A model generated the notes under the pieces. It made no database searches, had not been told where the DNA came from, and saw nothing but the letters and a program-made list of their open reading frames with translations. The translations under genes and the position numbers were made by a program. A DNA stretch of 64,000 nt from Aldehydirespirator sp028819505 (GTDB taxonomy: Bacteria; Actinomycetota; Acidimicrobiia; Acidimicrobiales; Aldehydirespiratoraceae). How positions within the stretch are numbered: position 1 is the first letter of the stretch; the number at the start of each line of letters is the position of its first letter. Positions 1 through 8,824 of the stretch are shown here, in pieces. The stretch is from positions 2,604,001-2,668,000 of the forward strand of contig OZ242297.1 in the NCBI GenBank assembly GCA_965207755.1, written 5' to 3'.

Positions 1-1263
1 CGCGAAGTCGGGATCGGTGTCGCGGTCGAGGAACTGCGAGATGAACCTGGCCGAGCCGACCGCCTCGGCCGACTTCTTCTGCAGGGCGTTGTAGCCGCTG
101 GTGTCGGCGTTGCTGTTGGCGGCCACGACCGACGGGTCGACCGACAGGTAGGCGTCGATGGCCGCGACCGAGCCGAGGCCGGCGAGCAGGGCCTTGGCCC
201 CCTCCTCGTTGGCCGGCTCGGCCGCCATCATGAAGCCGTCGATCGGCGCCTCGATGGCGTCCTGGCCGTAGGCCGGATCGACCTCGGGGAACAGGAAGAA
301 GTCGATGTCGTCGATGATGTCGGCCTGGGTGTCGCCGTCGAAGTTCGACGTCAGGAACGTGCCGATCAGGTACATGCCCGCCGACTTGTCGCCCAGGGCG
401 TTGGCGGCGTCCTGCCAGGTGCGGCCGTTGGGGTCGGGCTGGTAGTAGGGAAGGATCTCCTCCCAGGTGCTGAAGATGTTCTGCACCCGGGCGTCCTCCC
501 AGTCCTCCCGGCCGCCCATCAGGCTGACGTGGAAGTCGTAGCCGTTGATCCGCATGTTCAGCATGTCGAACATGCCCATCTGCGGCCAGCGGCCGTCGTT
601 GGCGGCGCACAGCGGGGTGATGCCGTCGGCGGCCATCGTGTCGCACAGCCCCTTGAAGTCGTCCCAGGTGGTGGGGATCGAGTAGCCGTTGTCGGCGAAC
701 ACGCTCTTGCGGTAGTGGACGGCCCACGGATAGAAGTACAGCGGCACGAAGTACTGCTTGCCGTCGAGGCCCGAGGCGGCGCTGCGGAAGCCGTCCGACA
801 TGCCGGGGAGGTTGCCCCACACGTCGGAGATGTCGCCCACGACGCCCTTGCCGGCGAAGGCCCGCATGCGGTAGCCGGCGAACCAGGCCACAACGTCGTC
901 GGGCTGCTGGATGTAGGTGTTGAAGTTCTCCTGGTAGGTGTTGTGGTCGATGGTGTTGATGATCGTGTCGATGCCGGTGGCGGCCACGGCCGCGGCCAGC
1001 GCGTTCCTCGGCTTCTCGTCGGAGTAGTTCGACCCGAGCGTCGTCGTGCCGACGCCGGTCTCGGCGGCCGCGGTGGTGGTCGGTGCGGCGGTTGTGGCCG
1101 GGGCGGCCGTGGTCGTCGCCGCCGGCGCGGCCTCGTCATCGTCGCCGCAGGCGGCCAGCAACGTGGCGCCACCGACCGCGGCCGCGCCGCTGCCGATCAC
1201 GAAGTTGCGGCGGCTCAGGCTCGAGTCGCGCAGGCCTTGAAGCCGGTTGGCTGCCTTGCTCAT
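1..1263 (-). CDS. Sugar ABC transporter substrate-binding lipoprotein (5' part, continues past window edge)
   Basis: This is an extracellular solute-binding protein of family 1, which would capture a carbohydrate outside the membrane and pass it to an ABC permease. Reading from ATG at 1263, the N-terminus has a twin-arginine-like motif (SLSRRNFVIG) followed by a hydrophobic stretch and a lipobox (LLAAC, then GDDDE). It is therefore probably Tat-exported and lipid-anchored. An Ala/Thr-rich linker follows, then a typical binding-protein body (QYFVPLYFYPWAVHYRKSVF, PTTWDDFKGLC, GTFLTSNFDG). The frame stays open to base 1, so the C-terminus and any permease genes lie outside. A GAGGGA ribosome site precedes the ATG. 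A LacI-type operator lies about 125 bp upstream. The class is sure; the substrate is not, although galK next door makes galactose or a related sugar plausible. Confidence 0.9.
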   Translation of the reverse strand, partial: MSKAANRLQGLRDSSLSRRNFVIGSGAAAVGGATLLAACGDDDEAAPAATTTAAPATTAAPTTTAAAETGVGTTTLGSNYSDEKPRNALAAAVAATGIDTIINTIDHNTYQENFNTYIQQPDDVVAWFAGYRMRAFAGKGVVGDISDVWGNLPGMSDGFRSAASGLDGKQYFVPLYFYPWAVHYRKSVFADNGYSIPTTWDDFKGLCDTMAADGITPLCAANDGRWPQMGMFDMLNMRINGYDFHVSLMGGREDWEDARVQNIFSTWEEILPYYQPDPNGRTWQDAANALGDKSAGMYLIGTFLTSNFDGDTQADIIDDIDFFLFPEVDPAYGQDAIEAPIDGFMMAAEPANEEGAKALLAGLGSVAAIDAYLSVDPSVVAANSNADTSGYNALQKKSAEAVGSARFISQFLDRDTDPDFA

Positions 1264-1387
1264 TGGTTCCCTCCTAGGGTTCGGGTTTCTGGTTGGTTGG
1301 ATTCGGTCGAACAAACGCCGGTTGCTGGGTGTCTTGCCGCCGTCGGACAGCGGTGCGGTCCGTCCACTCCTTGAACCCGGCCCTTCT

Positions 1388-1417
1388 GTAAACGGTTACC
1401 GACCGGGCCCGATTGTA
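1388..1417 (-). promoter_or_regulatory. Putative promoter and LacI-type operator for the sugar-binding protein gene
   Basis: On the minus strand a -10-like TACAAT (1417-1412) is followed within about 12 bases by the near-palindrome GTAACCGTTTAC (1399-1388). That has the central CG and half-sites typical of LacI/GalR-family operators, with one mismatch in the dyad. Placing an operator just after the start of transcription is a common repressor arrangement. No convincing -35 hexamer was seen. A very similar element lies upstream of the sugar ABC ATPase gene at 56589. Confidence 0.45.
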
Positions 1418-1519
1418 GTTGGATCCAAACGGTCCGCGGCCCTTCGAGGGCGCGGCCCAGCGCTACCCCCTTCGCCGAGCATTGGTCCGAAGCCCGACAG
1501 ACACAGAACGACAGTTCGC

Positions 1520-2536
1520 TTACAGGGTCCGGGCTCCGGCACTGGCTATGGCGAGGAAGCCCCGATCGAGGGCTCCGGGTCGGGAGAGCGCCACCACTGC
1601 ACCACCGAAGCCGGCGCCGGTGAGCCGGGCGCCATAGACGCCGGGGACCGTTGCCAACTCGGCGACGAGCGTGTCGAGGGTTGGCGTCGAGACCTCGAAA
1701 TCCTGGCCGAGACTTCGGTGTGACTCGACCATCTGATGGCCGGCCTCGGAGTAGTCACCTTCTGCCAACGCTTCGGCGAAGTCTCGGACACGCTGGTTCT
1801 CACTCACAACATGACGGGCGCGAGCCCTCAAGATCGCGTCGTCGATTCCGCCGATCGCATCGAGCGACGCCAGCCGCAGCGGGCCAACGACCTGTTGAGC
1901 GGCCTCGCACTCGGCCCGCCGTCTTGCGTAGGCCGAGTTGGTCAATTCACGGTGCTCACCGGAGTGAACTATCAAGACCTCGACGTTCTCGGGGACGGGA
2001 AACGGCGTGATCTCCAGGCTGTGGCAGTCGATCAACAGCGCGTGGCCGGCGACGCCTGCCGCCACGGTCAGTTGGTCCATGATGCCGCATGGAACTCCGG
2101 TGCTCCGGTGTTCAGCAGTCTGGCACAACTCTGCGATCGCGAGGGGTGGACCAGGGTGGCCCAACATCAGCGCGACGGCCACTTGCACTGCAGCGCTCGA
2201 GGACAGCCCCGCTACTGGAAGATCCGAGCTCATCTGTCCGGTGAAGCCAACAGTCGCCCTCATCTCGGCCGCGACGCCGGCAAGGTGCCGGGCCCATGGC
2301 GGACTGACCGAAGCCGGGTCATCGACGGGCAGCTCGAAGCGAGCACTCGTGCTTTCTCGATCGGAACGGACCTCAATGCGCGAGCCGCCCACCGTTCCGG
2401 TGATGCTCACCCCGCGATCGATGGCCATCGGGAACACGAGGCCCCCCGTGTAGTCGGTGTGATCACCAATGAGATTCACGCGACCGGGCGCGAACACTCG
2501 TCGGAAGGGCGGCGCATCGCCCCGGCCCTCAGTCAT
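1520..2536 (-). CDS. galK: Galactokinase (GHMP kinase family)
   Basis: Phosphorylates galactose at C1 using ATP, the first step of the Leloir pathway. All three GHMP signatures are present: the N-terminal galactokinase signature GRVNLIGDHTDYTGG (residues about 18-32, with Asp where Glu is usual), the ATP-binding loop PVAGLSSSAAVQ, and the C-terminal motif ARLTGAGFGG. CGIMDQ carries the probable catalytic Asp. At 338 residues it is slightly shorter than typical bacterial GalK (about 380). ATG at 2536 is chosen because it overlaps the coaE stop (ATGACTGA), which suggests coupled translation. A GTG at 2560 would add eight residues. It follows rpsA-coaE, an unusual neighbour for galK, and precedes a sugar-binding protein gene. 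Confidence 0.9.
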   Translation of the reverse strand: MTEGRGDAPPFRRVFAPGRVNLIGDHTDYTGGLVFPMAIDRGVSITGTVGGSRIEVRSDRESTSARFELPVDDPASVSPPWARHLAGVAAEMRATVGFTGQMSSDLPVAGLSSSAAVQVAVALMLGHPGPPLAIAELCQTAEHRSTGVPCGIMDQLTVAAGVAGHALLIDCHSLEITPFPVPENVEVLIVHSGEHRELTNSAYARRRAECEAAQQVVGPLRLASLDAIGGIDDAILRARARHVVSENQRVRDFAEALAEGDYSEAGHQMVESHRSLGQDFEVSTPTLDTLVAELATVPGVYGARLTGAGFGGAVVALSRPGALDRGFLAIASAGARTL

Positions 2537-3182
2537 GGTCAAGGACGGGGTACCCACCACAGCCCGACAGGGAGGCGGCCCAGCGGTAGCAGGCTTCGAT
2601 CTGGGGCGCCAGTTCCTCGAGGGCTCCGTCGTTGCTGATCACGAAGTCGGCCGCCTCCAGGCGCGACTCGCGGCCGGCCTGGCTGGCGATGCGGGCCCTG
2701 GCGTCCTCCTCGGAGAATCCCCGCTGGGCCACGAGGCGCTGCACGGCAGTCTCAGGGTCGGCGTCCACCACCACGATGCCCGAGAGGCCGCGGTAGCGCT
2801 CGGCGATGGGCCGGCCGCCGGGGCGCACCAGCAGCGGGATGTCGAGCACGACCACGGAACCGGGCGACTGCTCGGCGGCCGCGGCCCTGCGCTCGACCAT
2901 CTCGGCGCCCACCGCCGGATGGACGATGGCGTTGAGCGCGTCCAGCTCGCCGGAGTCCTTGAACACCACTGCGGCCACCGCGGCCCGGTCCAGGGTGCCG
3001 TCGGCGGCGACCACTAAGGGGCCCCACCGCTTCACGATGGCGTCGAAGACGGGCCGGCCCGGCTGCTGGAGGTCCCTGACTATCTGGTCGGCGTCGATGA
3101 GGACCGCGCCCCGCTCGACCAGTCCGGCGCCCACCGTGGACTTGCCGGCGCCGATCCCCCCTGTCAGTGCGATCTCAGGCAG
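2529..3182 (-). CDS. coaE: Dephospho-CoA kinase, apparent CTG start
   Basis: Catalyses the last step of coenzyme A synthesis, ATP-dependent phosphorylation of dephospho-CoA. The P-loop GGIGAGKST is encoded at about 3161-3135. DADQIVRDL and the lid-region motif (QRGFSEEDARARIASQ) are typical of CoaE. The first conventional start codon, GTG at 3134, lies after the P-loop and would give a dead enzyme. The frame is the same as rpsA and is closed by the rpsA TGA at 3188-3186, so the only sensible start is CTG at 3182, one codon after that stop. It gives an N-terminus PEIALTGG of the expected length. Translation is presumably coupled to rpsA. The order rpsA-coaE is conserved in actinobacteria. Confidence 0.88.
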   Translation of the reverse strand: MPEIALTGGIGAGKSTVGAGLVERGAVLIDADQIVRDLQQPGRPVFDAIVKRWGPLVVAADGTLDRAAVAAVVFKDSGELDALNAIVHPAVGAEMVERRAAAAEQSPGSVVVLDIPLLVRPGGRPIAERYRGLSGIVVVDADPETAVQRLVAQRGFSEEDARARIASQAGRESRLEAADFVISNDGALEELAPQIEACYRWAASLSGCGGYPVLDHD

Positions 3183-3185
3183 CGC

Positions 3186-4553
3186 TCAGGTCTCGTCGGC
3201 GGGGGCCCCGGCGTCGAAGGCGCTCCCGTCCCCGGCGCCGGTGTCGTCGTCGTCGTGCTCGGGGCCGTCCTCGTCGGAGAAGTAGTCCTCCCATGCCTGC
3301 TGGCCCTCGGACCCTCCGGTGCCGATGTAGTTGCCCTCCTCGTCGTAGGCGTGGTCGCCGAAGTGCTCCTGGTACTCGGCCGCGACCACGCCGCCCTCGG
3401 CGGCCTGCTTGATCGACAGGCTTATGCGGCGCCGCTGGAGGTCGAGGTCGATGATCTTCACCCACAGCTCCTCGCCGGGGGTCACGACCTGCTCGGGCAG
3501 CTCCACATGGTGCGCGGACATCTCCGAGATGTGTACCAGGCCCTCGATGCCGTCGCCGACCTGCACGAACGACCCGAACGGCACCAGCTTGGTGATGCGC
3601 CCGTACACCAGCTCCCCCACCCGGTGGCTGGTCGCGAACTCCTGCCACGGATCCTGCTGGGTGGCCTTGAGCGACAGGCTGATGCGCTCCCGGTCCAGGT
3701 CGACCTCCAGCACCTGCACGTCGATGCGGTCGCCGGCCGACACCACCGCGCTGGGGTGGTCGACGTGCTTCCAGGACAGCTCCGACACGTGGACCAGGCC
3801 GTCCATCCCGCCGAGGTCGACGAACGCGCCGAAGTTCACCACCGACGACACCACGCCGGAGCGGATCTCGCCCGGCCGCAGGTTGTCGAGGAACGCCTCG
3901 CGCTGCTCGCGCTGGGTCTCCTCCAGCCACGCCCGGCGGCTCAGCACCACGTTGTTGCGGTTCTTGTCGAGCTCGATGATCTTGGCGTCGAGCTCGCGGC
4001 CCACGTACGGCTGGAGGTCGCGCACCCGGCGCAGCTCCACCAGCGACGCGGGCAGGAAGCCCCGCAGGCCGATGTCGACGATCAGCCCGCCCTTGACGAC
4101 CTCGATGACCGTGCCCTTGACCGCTTCGTTGGCCTCCCGCTGCTCCTCGATCCGCCCCCAGGCACGCTCGTACTGGGCCCGCTTCTTGGACAGGACCAGG
4201 CGGCCCTCCTTGTCCTCCCTGGTGATGACCAGGGCCTCGATCACGTCGCCCATGTCGACGACGTCGCCAGGGTCGATGTCGTGGCGGATGCTCAGCTCGC
4301 GGGCCGGTATGACGCCCTCGGACTTGTAGCCGATGTCGAGCAGGACCTCTTCCTTGTCGATCCGGACGATGGTGCCCTCCACGATCTGGCCGTCCTCGAC
4401 CACCACCATGGTGGAGGCGTAGGCGTCGTCGATGCTGATGTCGCCGAGGTCGTCCTCGACGATCTGGCGCGGGATGTACGAGCCGTCCTCTGCGAACGAG
4501 CCCATCTCGCTGGGCGCAGGCGGTTCGAGGACGGCGGTGGCGGTGTCGGTCAC
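3186..4553 (-). CDS. rpsA: 30S ribosomal protein S1
   Basis: Binds mRNA on the small ribosomal subunit. Four S1 RNA-binding domains can be read in order at roughly residues 55-125, 140-205, 225-293 and 308-380. The last two are the best matches (GVVSSVVNFGAFVDLGGMDG and YGRITKLVPFGSFVQVGDG, each followed by GLVHXSE). At 455 residues it has four domains, as in actinobacterial S1, rather than the six of E. coli. The C-terminal tail is acidic and rich in Asp and Gly. It lies downstream of polA on the same strand and just upstream of coaE. Confidence 0.95.
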   Translation of the reverse strand: MTDTATAVLEPPAPSEMGSFAEDGSYIPRQIVEDDLGDISIDDAYASTMVVVEDGQIVEGTIVRIDKEEVLLDIGYKSEGVIPARELSIRHDIDPGDVVDMGDVIEALVITREDKEGRLVLSKKRAQYERAWGRIEEQREANEAVKGTVIEVVKGGLIVDIGLRGFLPASLVELRRVRDLQPYVGRELDAKIIELDKNRNNVVLSRRAWLEETQREQREAFLDNLRPGEIRSGVVSSVVNFGAFVDLGGMDGLVHVSELSWKHVDHPSAVVSAGDRIDVQVLEVDLDRERISLSLKATQQDPWQEFATSHRVGELVYGRITKLVPFGSFVQVGDGIEGLVHISEMSAHHVELPEQVVTPGEELWVKIIDLDLQRRRISLSIKQAAEGGVVAAEYQEHFGDHAYDEEGNYIGTGGSEGQQAWEDYFSDEDGPEHDDDDTGAGDGSAFDAGAPADET

Positions 4554-4648
4554 GGTGTCTTTCCGGGCTTGTCGGCAGGGGGTCGAGGGACCCGGTGAGG
4601 CTACCGGCCCCGGAACCCGACCAGTCGGTGCCGGCGCCCGATCTCGGG

Positions 4649-7528
4649 CTAGCCCTTGGCCCCCGCCCAGGTGGCGGCCACCTGTAGGTCTACCTCCAAG
4701 GGCACCCGCAGCTCGAAAGCGCCCCGCATCACGTCCCGGGTCAGCTCCGACGCCTCATCGGCCTCGGCGTCGGGCGATTCCAGGATGATCTCGTCGTGGA
4801 CCTGCAGCACGATCCGCGACGCCAGCCCGCGGTCATCGAGGGCCCGGTCGAGGCGCACCAGGGCCACCTTGAAGATGTCGGCGGCCAGTCCCTGGATCCC
4901 TGCGTTCATGGCTTGGCGCTCCCCGGCCTGGCGCAGCCGCGTGTTGGGGCTGGCCAGCTCGGGGATCTGCCGGCGCCGGCCGAACAGGGTCTCGGTGTAG
5001 CCCTTGCTGCGGGCCTCGGCCACGGTCTGGTCCATGTACTGGCGCACCGCACCGAAGGCCTCGAAGTAGGCGTCGAGGATATCCGCCGCCTCCCCGGTCG
5101 CGATGTTGAGGCGCTGGGCCAGGCCGTAGGCCTCCATCCCGTAGGCCAGCCCGTAGGACACCATCTTGGCGGTGGCCCTCTCCTCCACCCCCACCTCCGA
5201 CGCCGCGATGCCGAACACCCGGGCCGCGGTGGCGGTGTGGATGTCGTCGCCCGCCTCGAAGGCCGCGATCAGGCCCGGGTCCTCGGCCAGGTGGGCGATG
5301 CAGCGCAGCTCGATCTGGTCGTAGTCGGCGACCAGCAGCTTGTGCCCCGGCGGCGCCACGAAGGCGGTGCGGAACACCCGCCCCCGCTCGGAGCGCACCG
5401 GGATGTTGTGGAGGTTGGGGGCGTCGGAGCTGAGGCGGCCGGTGCGGGCCACGGTCTGGTTGAAGGTGGCCCGGATGCGCTCGTCCGCGCCGACCTCGGC
5501 CAGCAGCCCGACCCCGTAGGTGGAGCGCAGCTTCTCCACCTCCCGGTAGCCGAGCAGGTGGTCGACTATGGGGTGCTCGCCCCGCAGCTTCTCCAGCGAC
5601 TGCGCGTCGGTCGAGAACCCGGTCTTGGTCCGCTTGGTGGGCGTGAGCCCGAGATCGTCGAAGAGCACCGCGGCGAGCTGCTTGGGCGAGTTGACGTTGA
5701 TGTCGCGCCCGGCGTCGGCCAGCACCTCGCGCCGCAGGTCCTCGGCCTCGGTGTCGAGCTCGTCGCGGATGGTCTCCAGCACCGCGCGGTCCACGCCTAT
5801 CCCGATGTGCTCCATCCGGGCCAGGACCCGCACCAGCGGCACCTCCACCTCGTCGTTGAGGCGGTCCAGGCCTTGCGCCGCCAGCGCCTCGCGCAGGGGC
5901 GCGACGAGGCGGTCGATGGCCAGGACGGCCCACCCGGCCTGCTCGGCGGGCTCGACCGCGTCGCCGTCGAGGTCCAGGCGCCCCTCAACAGGGGCGTGCG
6001 CGGGCGGGTCGAGGCCGGCGTAGCGGCCGGCCACGTCGCTCAGGTCGTAGCGGGCGACGGCGGGGTCGAGCAGGTAGGCGGCCAGCATGGTGTCGATCAG
6101 CGGGTCGCGCATCTCCACGCCCCGGTCGAGCAGGGGGCGCATGAGGGCCTTGCCGTCGTGTACGGCCAGAGGCCGGCGTCGCCCGCCCGATCCCGAGCCG
6201 GATGAGACGCCGGAGCCGGAGCCGGATGAGACGCCGGAGCCGGGCGAGACGCCGGAGCCGGAGCCGGATGAGACGCCGGAGCCGGAGCCGGATGAGACGC
6301 CGGAGCCGGAGCCGGATGAGACGCCGGAGCCGGAGCCGGATGAGACGCCGGAGCCGGGCGAGACGCCTGTGCCGGTGCCGACGAGCCCGGCCAGCGCCCC
6401 GGCGACCTCGGGTGCGTCCAGCAGCTCGCCGGGAACGAAGGCCACCCGCCCCGCGTCGGGGTCGACCGCCCAGGCCAGGCCGGCTGCCAGGCCCCCGGGC
6501 GGGGCAGCCAGCGCCAGCCGGGTCCCGGCGGCCTCCGGGGCGGCCGCGGCGCGCAGCGCCTCGGCCGCCTGCGCGGCGGTGGCCGGCACCGACACCACCG
6601 GCTCGAGGGTCCGGGCCGCAAGGTCTGCGCCGTCCGGCGCGCCGACGCCCAGCGCGTCGCCGAGCACGTCGGCCAGCCGGACATGCAGCGACCGGAACTC
6701 CAGGAAGTCGAACAGCTTGCGCACCGCCTCCGCGTCGACCTGTCCGAGGGCCAGCTCGTCGAGCCCGGCATCGAGGGGCACGTCGCGCACCAGCAGCATC
6801 ATCTCGGCGTTGGTGCGCACCTGCGCCTCCGCGGCGGCCAGGTTCTCCCGCAGCTTGGGCGTCAGCTCGTCCAGCGATGCGAAGATCCCGTCGAGCCCTC
6901 CCCTGTCGTTGACCAGCTTCGCCGCGGTCTTCTCCCCCACTCCGGGCACTCCGGGCAGGTTGTCGCTGGTGTCGCCCCTCAGGGCCGCGTACTCCACGTA
7001 GCCGGCGGGCCGCACGCCGGTGCGCTCCAGAATGCCGGCCTCGTCGTACAGCTTGTAGTCCGACACCCCCCGCATGTTGTAGAGCACCTTCACCTGCGGG
7101 TCCTCCACCAGCTGGTAGGTGTCGCGGTCGCCGGTCACGACGATCACGTCGTCGCCCCGGTCGCGGCCCGCGGTGGCCAGGGTGGCGATCACGTCGTCCG
7201 CCTCGAAGCCGGCCGCGTCCGCCGTGGGCACGGCCAGCGCGTCGAGCAGCTCGCGCACCAGGCCCATCTGCTGGCGCAGGATGTCGGGGGCCGAGTCGCG
7301 GGTTCCCTTGTAGGTGGGGACCTTGGCGTGCCGGAAAGTGGGCTCGGGCCGGTCGAAGGCGACGATGATCTGGTCGGGCTCGTGGTCGCGCCACAGGTTG
7401 ATGAGCATCGAGGTGAATCCGAACACCGCGTTGGTGATCTGCCCCGAGGCGGTGGCCATGTCGGTGGGCAGCGCGAAGAAGGCGCGGTAGGCGAGCGAGT
7501 TGCCGTCGATCAGCATCACCTTGGCCAT
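4649..7528 (-). CDS. polA: DNA polymerase I with a Gly/Ser repeat insert
   Basis: Repair and Okazaki-fragment polymerase. Residues 1 to about 310 form the 5'-3' exonuclease domain (MLIDGNSLAYRAFFAL; VVTGDRDTYQLV; GVPGVGEKTAAKLV). The central 3'-5' exonuclease-like domain lacks the metal-binding acidic motifs, so proofreading is probably absent, as in other actinobacterial Pol I. The C-terminal polymerase domain has motif A (VADYDQIELRCIAHLA), the O-helix (RATAKMVSYGLAYGM) and motif C (LQVHDEIILE). Within the dead exonuclease domain, at about residues 387-447, lies a tandem repeat of an 8-residue unit (VSSGSGSG) not expected in this family. Length is 959 residues. Upstream, on the same strand, is an ANTAR regulator, an order conserved in actinobacteria. 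Confidence 0.96.
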   Translation of the reverse strand: MAKVMLIDGNSLAYRAFFALPTDMATASGQITNAVFGFTSMLINLWRDHEPDQIIVAFDRPEPTFRHAKVPTYKGTRDSAPDILRQQMGLVRELLDALAVPTADAAGFEADDVIATLATAGRDRGDDVIVVTGDRDTYQLVEDPQVKVLYNMRGVSDYKLYDEAGILERTGVRPAGYVEYAALRGDTSDNLPGVPGVGEKTAAKLVNDRGGLDGIFASLDELTPKLRENLAAAEAQVRTNAEMMLLVRDVPLDAGLDELALGQVDAEAVRKLFDFLEFRSLHVRLADVLGDALGVGAPDGADLAARTLEPVVSVPATAAQAAEALRAAAAPEAAGTRLALAAPPGGLAAGLAWAVDPDAGRVAFVPGELLDAPEVAGALAGLVGTGTGVSPGSGVSSGSGSGVSSGSGSGVSSGSGSGVSSGSGSGVSPGSGVSSGSGSGVSSGSGSGGRRRPLAVHDGKALMRPLLDRGVEMRDPLIDTMLAAYLLDPAVARYDLSDVAGRYAGLDPPAHAPVEGRLDLDGDAVEPAEQAGWAVLAIDRLVAPLREALAAQGLDRLNDEVEVPLVRVLARMEHIGIGVDRAVLETIRDELDTEAEDLRREVLADAGRDINVNSPKQLAAVLFDDLGLTPTKRTKTGFSTDAQSLEKLRGEHPIVDHLLGYREVEKLRSTYGVGLLAEVGADERIRATFNQTVARTGRLSSDAPNLHNIPVRSERGRVFRTAFVAPPGHKLLVADYDQIELRCIAHLAEDPGLIAAFEAGDDIHTATAARVFGIAASEVGVEERATAKMVSYGLAYGMEAYGLAQRLNIATGEAADILDAYFEAFGAVRQYMDQTVAEARSKGYTETLFGRRRQIPELASPNTRLRQAGERQAMNAGIQGLAADIFKVALVRLDRALDDRGLASRIVLQVHDEIILESPDAEADEASELTRDVMRGAFELRVPLEVDLQVAATWAGAKG
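6187..6366. repeat. In-frame 24-bp tandem repeat inside polA
   Basis: About seven copies of a 24-bp unit with the core GGAGCCGGATGAGACGCC, some shortened to a GGCGAGACGCC form. They encode a Gly/Ser/Val linker in DNA polymerase I. The unit is a multiple of three, so copy-number change keeps the reading frame. Confidence 0.9.
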
Positions 7529-7598
7529 GACGAGAAATCTACGGCCCCCGGAGGCCGAGCGGATCGGCCCGAGCGGCGGCGAAGCTCGATGCGGCGTT

Positions 7599-7652
7599 GA
7601 GCGAGGCCGCGGCCCGAGCGGCCCTCAGGTCGCAGCGAACAGGAGCGGGAGG
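7599..7652 (+). repeat. Dispersed intergenic repeat, copy A
   Basis: Copy of a roughly 52-bp sequence found at six intergenic places in this window. The core is GGCCGCGGCCCGAGCGGCC followed by a GCGCAGCGAAC-like part and GAGCGGGAGG. This copy lies between the stop of the ANTAR regulator gene and polA, in the orientation defined here as plus. It contains GGCC/CGG-rich inverted segments that could fold into a hairpin. Confidence 0.75.
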
Positions 7653-7672
7653 CCGCGCCCGGTGCCGGGCAG

Positions 7673-8260
7673 TCACGGCGCGATGCGGGCCTCGAGCACG
7701 TCGCCGGCCACGTCTCGCATGGTGCGGCGCTGCGACATGGCTGTGCGCTGGAGGAAGGCGTAGGCGTCCTGCTCGCTCATCTGATGATCGTCGAGGAGCC
7801 GGCCCTTGGCCCGGTCCACGATCTTGCGCACCTCCAGGCGGTCCTCCAGGTCGCCGATCCGGCCCTCGAGCGCCTCCATCTCCCGGTAGCGGGCCAGGGC
7901 CAGCGCCACCGCGGGCGCCAGGGCGTCGCGCCGGTAGGGCTTGACCAGGTAGGTCATGGCCCCGGCCTCTCGGGCGTGCTCCACCAGTTCGCGCTGGCTG
8001 AACGCGGTGAGTATCACCACCGCGGTGCCCCGCTGCGGAGCGATCCGCCGGGCGGCCTCTATGCCGTCGAGGCCGGGCATCTTCACGTCGAGGATCGCCA
8101 CGTCGGGACGGTGCTCGGCCACCAGCCTCACCGCCTCGTCGCCCCGACCGGTGTCGGCCACGACGTCGAAGCCCTGCTCGCGCAGGGTCTCCACCAGATC
8201 GAGCCGGATGATGGCCTCGTCCTCCGCCACCACCACCCGGACCGCGCCGGCGGCGCTCAC
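7673..8260 (-). CDS. ANTAR-domain response regulator (PdtaR-like)
   Basis: Two-component output protein that acts on RNA rather than DNA. Family members bind paired hairpins in nascent transcripts and prevent termination. An N-terminal receiver domain has acidic residues EDE (13-15), the phospho-acceptor Asp at about 58 (DVAILDVKMPGLDG) and the switch Lys in YLVKPYR. A coiled segment leads to a C-terminal ANTAR domain at about 130-190 (RKIVDRAKGRLLDDHQMSEQ; AYAFLQRTAM). At 195 residues it matches mycobacterial PdtaR, whose gene also lies near polA-rpsA. The GTG start overlaps the stop of the upstream small gene (GTGA), so both are probably cotranscribed. A partner histidine kinase is not in the window. 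Confidence 0.92.
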   Translation of the reverse strand: MSAAGAVRVVVAEDEAIIRLDLVETLREQGFDVVADTGRGDEAVRLVAEHRPDVAILDVKMPGLDGIEAARRIAPQRGTAVVILTAFSQRELVEHAREAGAMTYLVKPYRRDALAPAVALALARYREMEALEGRIGDLEDRLEVRKIVDRAKGRLLDDHQMSEQDAYAFLQRTAMSQRRTMRDVAGDVLEARIAP

Positions 8261-8544
8261 AGCGCGGTGAACCGGTCCAGGAGGGCGTCCTGGTCGGCTT
8301 CGAGACGGGCGACTCGGGCTGCGATCTCGTCGCGGTGCCGCTGCAGACGGTCGGCGTGGCGCTGCGCCTCGCGGTACTCCCGCTCGGCCAGCGGCGTCTC
8401 CGACACCAAGGCCCGCAGCCGGCTCTCGTCGGCCTCCTCGCTGACCTGGACGAGCTGCTCCTCGCAGACGCGAAGGTCGGTCCGCAACGCGTCGAGCTGC
8501 TGGCCCACCCCCCGCAGGCGACGCTCGATCCGGTCGCGCGACAT
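8257..8544 (-). CDS. Small coiled-coil protein of unknown function
   Basis: A 95-residue charged protein rich in Arg, Glu and Gln with heptad-like spacing over nearly its whole length, so probably one long helix or coiled coil. No catalytic motif or membrane segment is seen. It overlaps the ANTAR regulator gene by four bases (GTGA), so the two should be cotranscribed and may act together. I do not recognise the family. Confidence 0.7.
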   Translation of the reverse strand: MSRDRIERRLRGVGQQLDALRTDLRVCEEQLVQVSEEADESRLRALVSETPLAEREYREAQRHADRLQRHRDEIAARVARLEADQDALLDRFTAL

Positions 8545-8824
8545 GTCCCCAGTCTAGGAGGCGGCGCCGGAGACGGCGCCGGGGACGGCTCAGGGAGCGG
8601 CGTGGAGACCGTGGCCGTCGACGCCTCGCCGGGTTCGAGCCGCCGGTTCGAGCCGCTTGACGGCGTGGAGGCGGCTCCGGGGACTCCGGGGACGGCGTGG
8701 CGACGGCGTGAGAGTCGCGCCCGCGTTGCGCAGCGCCCGCGGCTCCATATCCTCACTCGGCCAGGTCGAAGCCTGTGCGGCGTAGGATCGCGGGCAGGCA
8801 GGAGCACTGTGAGAGGCAGGAGCA
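8545..8824. other. Divergent intergenic region before the pilus locus
   Basis: No convincing gene. The DNA is GC-rich with short GGCGCCGGAGACGGCG-type repeats. It separates the minus-strand housekeeping block from the plus-strand pilus genes, so promoters for both should be here. TAGGAT at 8783-8788 could be a -10 element for the pilus operon, but no matching -35 is clear. GGCAGGAGCA just before 8825 is the probable ribosome site for the first pilus gene. Confidence 0.4.

Noticed and set aside
558..1374. Long open frames opposite the sugar-binding protein gene
   Set aside because: They are Arg/Pro/Ala- or Val/Gly-rich shadows typical of GC-rich DNA; the minus-strand frame has a coherent signal peptide and binding-protein motifs.
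3132..3134. GTG at 3134 as the coaE start
   Set aside because: It would remove the whole ATP-binding P-loop, which is encoded in frame immediately upstream.
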